Shown here: positions 50,473-60,957 of the stretch, one piece after another | Layout: every line of letters begins with the position of its first letter | Position numbering within the stretch: position 1 is the first letter of the stretch | From: Mucidula mucida | Lineage: Eukaryota; Basidiomycota; Agaricomycetes; Agaricales; Physalacriaceae | Direction of reading: 5' to 3' | Assembly (NCBI GenBank): GCA_015501055.1 | Contig: JADNYV010000046.1 | Span: 164,812-228,811 of the forward strand | DNA length: 64,000 nucleotides | Notes under the pieces: model-generated | What the model saw: the letters and a program-made list of their open reading frames with translations, nothing else | What the model was told of the DNA's origin: nothing | Database searches by the model: none | Position numbers and translations under genes: made by a program

Positions 50473-52219
50473 TCTACTTTGAAGATTGTGGTCAAAGCGA
50501 TAGAGGGCAGAGATCTCACGCATGCAGGACACCCACCTTGATACCAATCAACACCAACCAAGTAGGTCAAGAGGTCACATCAGAGAGAATGTATATGAGG
50601 CGTCATGTCCTGATCCTGTCCCCACTGAGAAGCCAAAGCCTGAGAGAAAGAATCAAATCGAATGATATCGTAGCAACGTGCAAGACATGTGGCTCTCTTA
50701 GGGCACGCCACACGCCACATCTCAATTGAATGTTCTTCAGGTGTCGTTTTTAAGACAGACCGCGTGATGAAGGAGTTCGTGCAGATTTCGACAGCTCTTT
50801 AACTTTCCGAATCGCCTCTTGGTGCTCCATAATAGCCTATAGCCTCAAGAGGAGAGCCGCCATATCCGTTCAGACAGACAAACTACCAAAACGAGGGGAG
50901 CGGAGCAGATCTGTGACTGGCGAACTGGTGAACGGCGAACTGGCGAACTGGCGAACAATGGATAATGTAAGGCACTATGTTTCCGGGTGTGCCAGCACAT
51001 TACAAACACTTTTACCGGCTGTCTGGAGGTTGGAATCAACCATAAGCTGAACAGGGCGCTGAGCCGCGTCTTGGGCGCACCTATTTCCTAATCGGGTCAG
51101 ACTCTCGGTCATGTAACATTCCCGCTGAACCACTTATCCGGCACGTTGGCCCTGTAGAAGGAGGTACAATGGGGTGCTATGAATGCGGTAAGCGACAGGG
51201 AGTGGTGGTATGAGGTCAAGGCATTGTGTGTCTATGCAGGTGTCCTAATTCGGAGCGTGGCCGCCGCCGATTGCGCCAGTGCCGAATGAGGCGATAACCC
51301 GTCACTCCGCTTGACTAACAACGTATAACTGCATTATAAAGGTATGTACGTGTTGTGTACGTGTGTGTTACATCGTACAGAGATATTTATCAACCGTTCT
51401 GCTATCATTTCCTGTTTGCCCGTAGTGTTCGCCAGTCTGCCAGTTCGCCGAGCGCAGTTCTGCCCCAATCAGAAAACGAGAATCAGATTCCCGTGAATGC
51501 CCTTGGTGAAGTGATGGATTGGAGGCCGCGCACTTTCAGGGAATCGGAAATGTTGATATTGTAGAATTAAGTATTCGAGTCCGTGCTCCTATCACTCTGT
51601 ATCGGCGCATTGTTCTTGTTGAATTCGGCGGCTGCGTCAAGGTAGTATCAGTATAGCACGATGGCAGGTTTTGAACTTGAGTGCTAGGCCTCTTGACGGT
51701 AAGGTCTTCCATGAGTATATGCGCCGGCGTTGAAGATGTCGACTCGTTGTCAGGCGTCTGATTCATATTCATACGCCACCCACAAATGGTTCTGTGAGCA
51801 ACATCAGAATAGCTTCACAGAAGTATGTTGAGCATCAGTGGAGGCATAAGAGGTGGGAAGGTCGAATTAAGCAAGTTCGGCAGCGGCGAATTAGCAAGAG
51901 TGGACGGCAAATCTCCCGACAGCGAAGAAACGACAAGGTAGTACAAGAGCCACAGAGTTTACGTGCCAAGTCTCAACCTAGCTCAATGACAGGAGTGCTC
52001 TCACTTCCTTTTCTACAGCCAACCAAACCATGAGAAGTATGCCATGAGCATAAGGTCATTGACTGGACTGTACATCGCGCGCGAGGCGTGATGATGTGAC
52101 GGAGGCGCGTCACGAAGGCGCCCATGTCACGGGTCCCGCCATCTAACGTAGAGTAATCCTACGTTCTCAACGAAATCACGTATTCAAAGAGAATCACCAA
52201 AGAATGAAAGGAAGAGATT
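50473..52219. other. 1.7 kb without genes, containing a short inverted tandem repeat
   Basis: No supported gene. A small GCGAACTG tandem array at about 50928-50956 has an inverted counterpart near 51427-51452 (see the repeat entry). Frames such as 51794-52033 and 51536-51772 have no recognisable content. The right end merges into the copia LTR. Confidence 0.4.
50928..51452. repeat. inverted pair of GCGAACTG short tandem arrays
   Basis: At 50928-50956 the motif CGAACTGG is repeated about four times with small changes. Near 51427-51452 the reverse complement (GTTCGCCAG, CCAGTTCGCC) occurs, so the two ends could pair and fold back the 470 bases between them. No target-site duplication or transposase is seen. 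It could be a decayed miniature inverted-repeat element or two independent microsatellites. Confidence 0.4.
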
Positions 52220-52562
52220 GTAGCGTTGAGAACAAGATTATGGTGTGCAGGGACACCCATACAGCCGCTGGGCCAGCTTGATCACTCAGACTATGTAGAC
52301 ACAGTGAGTACGATAGTACACGCGAATAGACCTCAGACGTCGTAACAAGCAAGACGGCTCATTTACCTGTAGACACAGTGAGTACAATAGTACACACGAA
52401 TAGACTACAGGTCCGTCAGTAAGATATAAGTAAGATATAAGAGAAAGAATGTACCCTCAGACGTCATAACAAGCAAGACGGCTGAGGGGTTTGATCAACT
52501 AAAAGTGATATAAATACAGCCCGGCATTAGCCGGCGTACGCCACGACACTCATTCCTTAACA
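52220..52562 (-). repeat. 3' LTR of the copia element (left end approximate)
   Basis: In the minus-strand sense the LTR begins TGTTAAGGAATGAG at 52562, directly after a purine tract (CCAGGGGGAG) that follows the RNase H end. Inside it two blocks are duplicated: GTAGACACAGTGAGTAC at 52295 and 52369, and CCTCAGACGTC/AT at 52331 and 52455, the second copy carrying extra TAAGATATAAG units. The far boundary near 52220 is a guess because the matching 5' LTR is missing. Confidence 0.55.
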
Positions 52563-53727
52563 CTCCCCCTGGCGTACACTACGCCTCTTCCAATCCAAAC
52601 CGAGCTCCCTGCAAATCCGCTCATAAGTCACACGGGGTAACGCCTTTGTAAGAATGTCGGCAAGGTTGTTCTTCGAAGAGACAGTGGTGACAGCAATTTC
52701 GCCAGCACGGACTTTGTCGCGGATGTAATGATATCAGATATGAAGGTGTTTCGAAAGACCATGCACCTTGTTGGTCTCCGTAAGGCTGATGGATCCAAGG
52801 TTGTCTCCAACAAGGGGGAAGGGAAAATCCTTGAGCAGACCAGCCTCATCCAACCAACTCTTCATCCACATTGCTTGCTGTGAACCACGCGCCATTGAGA
52901 CATACTCCGACTCCATGCTGGATAAGGCCACAATTGGCTGACGCTTCGCGGATCACAAAACTGGAGCGCCAGCCATCATAAAGATGTAACCTGAGGTTGA
53001 CCAACGTGTATCAACACATCCAGCCCAGTCAGCGTCAACATACCCCAAAGGTTTTAGGCCGTTTCCGTCAGTGTTGTCGGTAGGCTTTCGATAAAGAACA
53101 CCGTAGTCCAGTGTGCCGTGAATATAGCGACAGAGTCCCACTAAGAGGGTCCAATGCTCCGGCACTGGGTTGGTCTGAACGTGTCCTAGCGCGCTGCATG
53201 CAAAAGCAATATCTGGGTGAGTTCCCGAACTCCCCCATACTACGCATCCTAGGACCGGTTTGTATGGTTTGCCGTTCATAAATGCAATTTTGTCGTTCGT
53301 CATTGGATCAACGTGTGCACTGACCTGACAGTTTGATGGCAGCGGGGTAGACAGTGGATGTAGGTCCTAGAGATCGAAATACTGTAAGACCTTCTCGAAA
53401 TAGACGCTTTGCGTAAGCCCAATGTCATTGCCTTTGAGCCGCTCTATTGTGAGACCTAACAGAAGGTTGAGCTGTTCCACACTGGTGAGGTCCACTTTGC
53501 CGCAAAATCCTTCAATACCTTGTCCGCTTCTTCCTCACTCGAATGCGCACCCAAGACATCGTCGGTGTGCGTTGTCATTAAACTGTAGCCGGTGTCCAGA
53601 GGTTTGCCAACCTTGACATGAACACAAGGATCAGCTTTGGACGAACAAAATCCAACCTCTTCATAGCGTGCGTCCAAAGCTTTCCACCATATATGACTAG
53701 CCTGAACCATTCCATAAAGCGGCCGTC
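52563..53727 (-). pseudogene. truncated Ty1/copia pol: end of reverse transcriptase and RNase H
   Basis: Fragments in the minus strand match copia pol. A piece of the RT carries MVQASHIWWKALD and TTHTDDVLGAHS (53710-53456). Next comes the RT-RNase H connection with GYVDADWAGCVDTRW (53303-52953). The RNase H part has VALSSMESEYVSMARGSQQA, then GDNLGSISLTE and ADILTKAL (52931-52628). The open frame is broken by at least one frameshift near 53460 and three stops, including a CGA-to-TGA type change near 52733. The 5' part of the element is missing: the copy is cut exactly where the gypsy LTR begins at 53728. Confidence 0.85.
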
Positions 53728-54251
53728 TGTTAGCGACTGACTAAGCCACGAGACTCAACCAGGTACCACAGCAAGAACTAAGGAAGAAAGTATTTGCGTT
53801 TGTAAGACTAGGCTAGGCCAGGTGGATAAACGAGATCGGAACTAAAGTACAATGATACTACACTACTGCTTATATACTAGTAAGTCTGTGTTTGGAACTC
53901 CTTGTCCATATGTGTTTCCGCTAGGGTTAACTTCACGCCCTTGACCCAGTGTTGTATGCTACTAGTCCGTGAAACCATTAAATACGAGTGGTAACTGCAT
54001 GTAAGTAATAATACTGAAACGACCATGTGTGCTATGAGTGTCGGCGGTGTGTATACAGTAAGGAGTCCATGAGGTATCGGCATGTATGATGTCATCCATG
54101 TGTTGGGCGTCTGTCCGACATGAGTACGGCTTCGGTAATGAAAAGGGGTATGATCGGTGACAAAACAGATGATGAAACGGTCCGTTGGTTGATAAGACAA
54201 GGCCCCGATAAGATATGATAAGATGTGAAAATGTGAAAATATGGCGATTCA
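53728..54251 (-). repeat. 3' LTR of the gypsy element (524 bp)
   Basis: Matches 59690-60209 along its whole length at about 95 percent by eye. It carries the same internal TATA box (53870-53876 in reverse) and the same AGATCGGAACTA block (53833-53844). It shows more TG where the other copy has CG (for example TTTGCGTTTG against TTCGCGTTCG). Confidence 0.9.
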
Positions 54252-57200
54252 TACCATCACCCCCTCCTTAAGGCGCAAGTTCCATTCTGCGCCAGAGTCG
54301 CTCCATGAGGGCTGCAGAGGGTAGCGTGACATCGAGGGGTTTGGTATCGGGCAATGGCATGGGTCGGAATAGATGTGATGGAAATTGCGACATGGGGACT
54401 TCAATGCGAGCAAGCGCGGGTGGCTTCGGCTTGTTCGGATATTGTTGGTGGAAATCGCTGATGGCTTCGTCGGCATTTTTGAGATTGCATGCCGGTTCCC
54501 ATGTCTGCTCGTGTGTGCCATAACCCTTCCAGTGAACCTTGTATTGAAAACCCCCGCGGTACTTCGGGAATTCACCACTTTCTCGACCTCCCATTCCGGT
54601 TCGGCTCCTTCCAGCACAGGTGGTGGACGCGTGTCTCGGGGTTGCGTCGGAAATTGCGGCTCGTGATAAGGCGTCAGCAGGGCCTCATTGAACACGGGAT
54701 GAATGCTTTTCCACGTGTGAGGAATCTGGAGCTTGTAAGAGCTCGTCCCGACTTTCTTGATCACTTTGAACGGCCCGAATCGTTTGTCATCGAGCTTCTT
54801 CATTGGTCAATCCGTGCTGAGATTCGTCCCTTCCAGCCATACTTTGTCGCCTTCCTTGTACTCTACTGCCTCTGTTCGCTTCCTGTCATAAAACCGTTTC
54901 ATGTCCTCTTTTGCCATCTTCAATGCTGACCCCACTTCATCCCATGTCTTCCTCATACCGTCGGCAAACTCCTGCGCAGTCTCATTTCTTGATGCCGTTT
55001 TCGGAGCGGTGCCTTTGTAGGGATGTCTGCCCATGTCTGCGAAGAACGGAGTGACTTTGGTCGCCGAGTGAACTCGATCGTTGTAAACGAATTCAGCAGA
55101 GGGTAGCCATTCATGCCAGTCGTTCTGATGATAGTTGACGAATAACCGTAAGAAATGTTCTATCTCTTGGTTCAACCGTTCCGTCTGCCCGTTTGCCTGT
55201 GGATGATACGCCGTTGTAAAGTTTCCTGTATGCCCAACAACCGGTACAATCCTTCATGAAACGCGAGTGGTATTGTGGACCGCGATCATGTATCATCTGT
55301 CGTGGCATCCCATGTATGGGGAAAATGCGATCACGGTAATACGAGCCATGCCTTCTGACGTCAGGTGGTGTGTGTGGTATAATGCTAACGCTTTGTGAAA
55401 TGGTCCACAAACGTGCTGATCGCATTGTATCCTCCCGACTCCGGCAACTCGCCGATCATGTCCGTCCCACTTCTCCCATGGTTCGCTTGGACGTCTATAG
55501 GATGAGGGGTGCAGCCGGTTTGTGCGATGTGACTTTGTAACTGGCATTTTTGACACCCTTCACATATTCGCGGACGTCTCGGCTATTCCTGGCCATCAAT
55601 AGGTGCGTGTGATCAACTCGAGAGTCTTGTACGTCCCGGATGCCCTGCAAGCTGTGCATCATGATGCATTCCAATAACTTTCCCCGCAATTCCTTGTCCT
55701 TTGGTATGTAAATACGATCTTTCCACATAATAAGTCCATTTTCCTTCTCTTCCCATCCTTTTTCTTTGTTTTCTAATGCTTTTTGTACGTATCTGTCTTT
55801 GTTTCCTTTTCTTTGTTTGATTTTGTTAAGTAATTCGTCCTCCGGTGTATCTACTGTATGTAAAGAAAATTGAATTTGTGAAATAAAAAACTCCGGCTTG
55901 AGCAAAACAACGTTTTCGTTATCTTTTTCCCCCTTCTCAAGGCCTGTCATCCTTGACAAGGCATCAGCTTTCCCCATCGTCTTGCCCGGCTTGTGAATCA
56001 TCTGTATGTCATACTCCGCCAACTCCGTAACCCATCTCGCCTGCCTCCGATTCAACTTCTGTGGCTTCCGGAAGTACTGGAGGTTTTGATGATCGGTAAA
56101 CACCTCCACCGTTTCCTTTGCTCCAAGGAGATATTGTCTCCAGTCGTCAATTGAGTCCATAATAGCCATCATCTCTTTGTCGTAGATCTCATAATTGCGC
56201 TCTACTTCGTTCAGCGCCGAGACCGAAAGGCTACTGGTCTCCATTTTCCGTCAACCAACTGGGAAAGAACCGCCCCGTTCGCATAGTTCGAGGAGTCTGC
56301 CTCGACTCGAAACTTGCCGTCGTCGCGTGGTACGATCAGAACGGGTTCTTCCGTCATCCTCCGTTTCAGCTCCTCAAACGCCTCATGCTGCTCCTCTCCC
56401 CAAACCCATTCGCCCTTCCCGGTTAGCGATGTCAATGGCTTCGCTACTCCCGCAAACCCCGATGAAACGTCGGTAGAAGTTGCAGAAGCCCAGGAATGAC
56501 TGTACTTCCTTCTTCTTCGTCGGCTCCTTCCATTCCTTCACTACGGCCACTTTTGCCGGATCCATCTTCACTTCTCCTCCTCCAACAATAACTCCTAAGT
56601 AGTCTACAGTATGTGCCTCAAAACTACATTTCTCGGGTTTTAAATACAACTTATTTACTCGTAATATTCTAATACCTTCGTACAATCTGTCTATGCTCCT
56701 CGAGAGTGTTCGTAAAGATAAGTATATCGTCCAAGTAAACGATAACATGTCCGTCGTCAATCAATTCCTTCAGAATGTGATTCATAAACGATTGGAACGT
56801 TGCCGGCGAGTTTGTAAGTCCGAAGAACATGACTGAGGCTCGAACAGGCCTCGGTTTGTTCTAAACGCCGCTTTCCACTCATCACCTTCTTTGATCCGGA
56901 TGTTATTGTAACCCCATCGGACATCCATCTTTGTGAAAACCTTTGCTCCCTTCAACTTGTCGATAAGCTCCTGAATCAACGGCAAGGGGTATCGGTTCTT
57001 GATTGTCATGTCGTTCAACTTCCGATAATCCTGCACTGGCCGAAGGCTTCCGTCCTTCTTCTTGACAAAGAAGAATGGTGACGCCATAGGTGAGATTGAT
57101 GGCCGTATGCGTCCCGTGCGTATGTTTTCCTCCAAGAACTCGTCTAATGCCTTCTGCTCGGATGGACTAAGGGGATAAACCTTGCAGTCAACCGGTTTGG

Positions 57201-58229
57201 AACCAGGCGTAAGTTCTATCGCGTGATCCCAGGGTCTTCGCTCCGGTAACTTGTCAAAGTCCGCCTTGCTGAATACATTGGAAAATTCCTCGATGTAAGG
57301 TGCAGCAGCGGATGAAGGCTGTTGTGATCTCAGCTTTTCACCGCTTTTGCGATAGTTGTCCCAGTCCATCCAAAAAACCGCTCTCCCTCTTCCAACTTCT
57401 CTTCTACGTCTTCTCCTTCATCTTCCGGTGAGTCGTACTCGGGTAGATAGCCGCAGCGGTCTGGGCATCGATCAAAAGTCAATGTGGATTCCGTCCAGTT
57501 GATCGTGGGGTTGTGATATCGTAACCAATCTAGCCCCAAAAAGATACTTGTTTTGCCGAGATTGGTGACGGCCAACTCAATCTTTTCGGCGTGATCTCCG
57601 ATCTTCATCCGGACCTCCACAAAACCTTCGATTGCTCCTCCCTCGTTTAGGGTTCCATCCGCATTGTAGACAGGGAGCTTGACCGGTAACTCCTTGATCG
57701 GGAGTCCGTTCTTCTCGACGAATTCTTTATTGACACAAGAACCCGTTGCTCCACTGTCAAGAAGGGCACTCGTTTCCCATTCAGAGCCTGTGTGTACGCT
57801 CTCTATGGTTACTCGGAGTTTCATGTCCTGCCCCTTTGTTCCCCGGATGTACTTCCTCGACTTTTTCAACTCCGTCACAACTTCCACCGCAGCTTCCTTT
57901 GTCAACGCTCTGATCGCCATCACCTTCTCCTCCGTCGCTTCTCTCTCTCTCCGCTCCGGCATCCATGCTCTCAAAATTCCCACTGCTCTCGGCACGTCAT
58001 CCTCTCTTAGCCGTTGTGCGATCCACTCGGGCGTATTTGGCTCAAATCTTTCTTTCGCAGGTTTTGTTGGTGAAGTCGTCGATGATATTTTAGATGTTTC
58101 AGTACCCGTACTGTAAATAAATTCTGCATCTGACGACCCTTCCTTGATGACTGCTCCGGCAGGACTGCGTCTACTGCGGGAGCTTCGCAAAACCCAACTC
58201 TTCGGCCAGCTTCTTCTTCTCCTCGTCAT
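54252..58229 (-). pseudogene. gypsy pol: protease, RT, RNase H, integrase, chromodomain
   Basis: Pieces in order along the minus strand: protease with LLDSGATGSCVN (58229-57330); RT with [25 protein letters not shown] and [15 protein letters not shown] (57369-56782) and the continuation GIRILRVNKLYLKPEKCSFE (56760-56383); RNase H with EEQHEAFEELKRRM and VEADSSNYANGAVLSQ (56435-56211) and FTDHQNLQYFRKPQKLNRRQ (56244-55495); integrase zinc and core regions split over several frames (55650-54807); and a chromodomain with FQYKVHWKGYGTHEQTWEP (about 54560-54490). At least six frameshifts or stops break the frame, including within RT near 56830, at the integrase zinc region near 55650, and just before the chromodomain. 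The product cannot be made. Confidence 0.88.
54254..54269 (-). other. polypurine tract of the gypsy element
   Basis: In element sense AAGGAGGGGGTGATGG, ending 2 nt before the 3' LTR. This is the position where plus-strand DNA synthesis is primed in LTR retroelements. Confidence 0.7.
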
Positions 58230-59095
58230 TCATTTCGGTCCATAGACCCCGAATCGTCTGGGGTCGACCCTTCTTAGGACAGAACCTGCTGACATGGCCG
58301 TGTTCGCCACAGCTGAAGCAAAGTCCTCTTCGACGTGCGTTGTCGATGTCCATCGGCCTGCCGGCTCCTCCATAGGTAACACCGGTGGCATCTCGTCGTG
58401 TGATCGGCGTTGGGGTGGGTTCGTAGGATTGCTCTCGATGTAGCCACCTGCGGAGCTTGGGCCGGGACTGCATGCCGGACCTCTTGCTCGCCGCCCGCCT
58501 TCTCCATAGCTGATCATCTGAAGATCTGTGCCTTCCAATCCTTGTACTTCTCTGGCAACCCGTCTCGGCTGCCATAGATCTGGTCAATGATCTTCTCGTT
58601 GACATTGGTCTCGAGAAGTCGCACGACAAATGCGTCATCCTTCGAGTATCCTGCCTGAGTAAGCAGGACCTCGAACTTCTGGAAGAAATCTTGAGCGGTG
58701 TCTTGCCCCTGGCGCAACCGCTCGATCTGGTCTTGCGCGTCTCGCGCGAGGTTGGAATCCACAAATCGCTCCTTCAAGTCTTCCTTGAACTCCGTCCAAG
58801 AGACTGTCCATTCCTCTTCTTCCTCGTCGAAGTTCTGGTCCGAGTAGTTCTGGACCCATGCATCTACGTGATCTCCTCGGATGTAGGAGAGAACAACATC
58901 GATCCTTTCGGAGTCAGATGTGAGGTTGTTCTTCTTGTCACGGATGTATGTGAACATCGATCGCCACCAGCTCTTGTACTTGGACTTGTCCCCGTCATAG
59001 TCGTAAGGCTTGTTGACAAGGGATCGGCCTTTGGTTTCGACATCGGCATGATGAGCGGGTGTGTGAGGAGCGGTTTCGGGTGCTTCGTTGGACAT
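58171..59095 (-). pseudogene. gypsy gag with CCHC zinc knuckle, frame broken
   Basis: The first part (59095-58514) starts MSNEAPETAPHT and contains the capsid-like region YKSWWRSMFTYIRDKKNN, FKEDLKERFVDSNLARDA and RQGQDTAQDFFQKFEVL. A stop follows at 58514. The rest continues in another frame (58171 to about 58540), with the zinc knuckle CFSCGEHGHVSRFC and EMNDEEKKKLAEELGFAKLP. The frame change lies within about 30 bases of 58530. A programmed shift is possible, but the other breaks in the element make a simple mutation more likely. The start at 59095 follows a leader of about 590 bases. Confidence 0.82.
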
Positions 59096-59689
59096 GATGA
59101 TCGGGGTGATGGGATCGGAGAGTGAAAGGGTGAAAGTGGGGATATGGGAGATGCGGATTTGGATGAAACGGGTGAGGGAATAGAGGTTTGGATGAATAGG
59201 GAGGGATTGCCTAGATCTGAAATAGAATCCAGGACTTGGTAGGGTGGGGAATGATGGTGTGTATCGTAAGGTAAGTAAAGTAGGTAGGTATCGTAACTGT
59301 CTACACTATTTTACCGACTACTGACTACGTATCTACGGAGCCCAAGAGCTCGTCACAAGTTCGCAATTGCCCAGCCGACGTCCCTCTGGTGTGAGGTAAG
59401 CCGAAGTTTTCCTGGGAACGGGGTTGACCCGTAAACAGCGCCCACTGAAGTGCAACTGCCAAAAGTTCGTTCTCGTGAGAGCGGCTACTTCCAGCACCCG
59501 AGGCAGTTATCTCTAACTGTTAGCCGGCGCTACTGGGACCAATACACACGTATGCGGACGTGCGCTGGATTAGGAATCCGTCGATCTGTAAACAGGAAAG
59601 GGGATGGGGAATGTGCGATGATCAAACAGCAAAGTGCTGATCGACGATCAGGGATGTGTGGTAGGTGGTAGAAAGTAGTTCCGATCTTC
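59096..59689 (-). other. untranslated leader of the gypsy element
   Basis: The region between the 5' LTR and gag in element sense. It begins with GA and then the 12-nt self-complementary primer site. No open frame of note on the sense strand. Confidence 0.6.
59676..59687 (-). other. primer-binding site, self-complementary type
   Basis: Element sense AGATCGGAACTA, 2 nt after the 5' LTR. It is the exact reverse complement of TAGTTCCGATCT in the LTR (59805-59794), which lies about 26-30 nt after a TATATAA box (59837-59831), where the transcript should begin. This is the arrangement of Tf1-type self-priming elements. I found no match to a familiar tRNA 3' end. Confidence 0.65.
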
Positions 59690-60209
59690 TGTTAGCGACT
59701 GACTAAGCCACGAGACTCAACCAGGTACCACAGCAAGAACTAAGGAAGAAACGTTCGCGTTCGTAAGACTAGGCTAGGCCAGGTGTATAAACGAGATCGG
59801 AACTAAAGTACAATGATACTACACTACTGCTTATATACTAGTAAGTCTGTGTTTGAGACTCCTTGTCCATACGCGTTTCCACTAGGGATGCTCCACGCCC
59901 TTGACCCAGTGTTGTATGCTACTAGTCCGTGAAACCATTAAATACGAGTGGTACTGCATGTAAGTAATAATACTGAAACGACCATGTGTGCTACGAGTGT
60001 CGGCGGTGTGTATACAATAGGGAGTCCATGAGGTATCGGCATGTATGATGTCATCCATGTGTTGGGTGTGTCCGACATGAGTACGGCTTCGGTAATGAAA
60101 AGGAGTATGATCGGTGACGAAACAGATGATGAAACAGTCCGTTGGTTGATAAGACAAGGCCCCCGATAAGATATGATAAGATGTGAAAGTGTGAAAATAT
60201 GGTCATTCA
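59690..60209 (-). repeat. 5' LTR of the gypsy element (520 bp)
   Basis: In element sense it runs from TGAATGACC at 60209 to CGCTAACA at 59690. It contains a TATATAA box at 59837-59831 and the TAGTTCCGATCT block at 59805-59794. Confidence 0.9.
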
Positions 60210-60272
60210 TAACCACAGCGCTCGGCGTTCCTTCCTCCTTCTGCACCAGATGTCGCAGTGAAATCAAGGCGA

Positions 60273-60591
60273 ATGGCGACAACTATCGACAAGAGTGAGT
60301 TCTGGATCTTGCATCTCCTAGTACTATTACGAGAAATTCACAGACCACATTATCAATCAACACCTTGGAATACGGTTTTCTTGCCCAAGCGATGGATGCA
60401 AGAAATTCTATTCTCGGGAGCGCGATCTGTGGCGGCATGTAGAGGTCGGGCATTCGATGGTGGACGACAAAGCAAGCTGCTGTAGCTTTTGGCCTGGTAT
60501 CGCTGACTTATCAGCCACGACAAAGGACGTATTATATCGTATTCACGACGTACTTTCGTATGTGACCTCCACAGCTAGTTTCGGGGACTAG
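60273..60591 (+). CDS. minimal C2H2 zinc-finger protein, 89 aa
   Basis: Two exons (60273-60294 and 60344-60591; intron 49 nt, GTGAGT to CAG) join in phase and give MATTIDK followed by NHIINQHLGIRF. The classical finger is CPSDGCKKFYSRERDLWRHVEVGH: spacing C-X4-C-X12-H-X4-H with the expected aromatic and leucine positions. The C-terminus is short and Asp/Ser-rich, with a second Cys pair (ASCCSF). It starts 64 bp beyond the gypsy LTR, so its promoter may partly be LTR sequence. It could be the last exons of a larger zinc-finger gene whose 5' part was removed by the rearrangement. No partner or target can be inferred. Confidence 0.6.
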
Positions 60592-60929
60592 CACATAAGT
60601 AGATCTTATCGGCATCGTAAACAAGTTTACAGAGCTCTATCAAAGTCGTCACGCATCGAGTTTGATACCGTATAAGTAGGAAGTCCATCTTCCAAGGCAG
60701 TGAACGTCAGTCGCGTTTTTAGAGGTGGGTGCGCTTCTGAATGCAGAGAGTAAAAAGGGCGTAAGAGGAAACAGCTGACCATAAGACGGGGATAAATCGA
60801 CTATCCAAGGAAAAATTCCGCGTCTCGCGAGTTAGAGATGGAAATCGTGGTTCTCTACTTGAGAAACATGGATGCCCTAGGGAACACGAGAGTAGCGAAG
60901 GTGATTACTCGATGTATGGTCGCATAACA
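60592..60929. other. intergenic, nothing recognised
   Basis: About 340 bases after the zinc-finger gene. No coding pattern, repeat or RNA is seen. Confidence 0.35.
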
Positions 60930-60957
60930 TCAGGATGCCTCTCCTTGACATGATTAC

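Larger units (their letters stand above)
53728..60209 (-). mobile_element. Ty3/gypsy chromovirus retrotransposon, two LTRs, decayed
   Basis: A full-length but inactive element of about 6.5 kb in the minus orientation. LTRs are at 59690-60209 (5') and 53728-54251 (3'), both starting TG and ending CA in the element's sense. The internal order is leader, gag with a zinc knuckle, protease, reverse transcriptase, RNase H, integrase and chromodomain, the order of Ty3/gypsy chromoviruses. A polypurine tract (AAGGAGGGGGTGATGG) ends 2 nt before the 3' LTR. The two LTRs differ at roughly twenty or more positions, many of them CG versus TG or CA. No target-site duplication is seen: CCGTC on the left, TAACC on the right. 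The primer-binding site is self-complementary (separate entry). Confidence 0.92.

Noticed and set aside
52290..52410. CRISPR-like repeat pattern
   Set aside because: Only two copies with imperfect match, inside a copia LTR of a eukaryotic genome.
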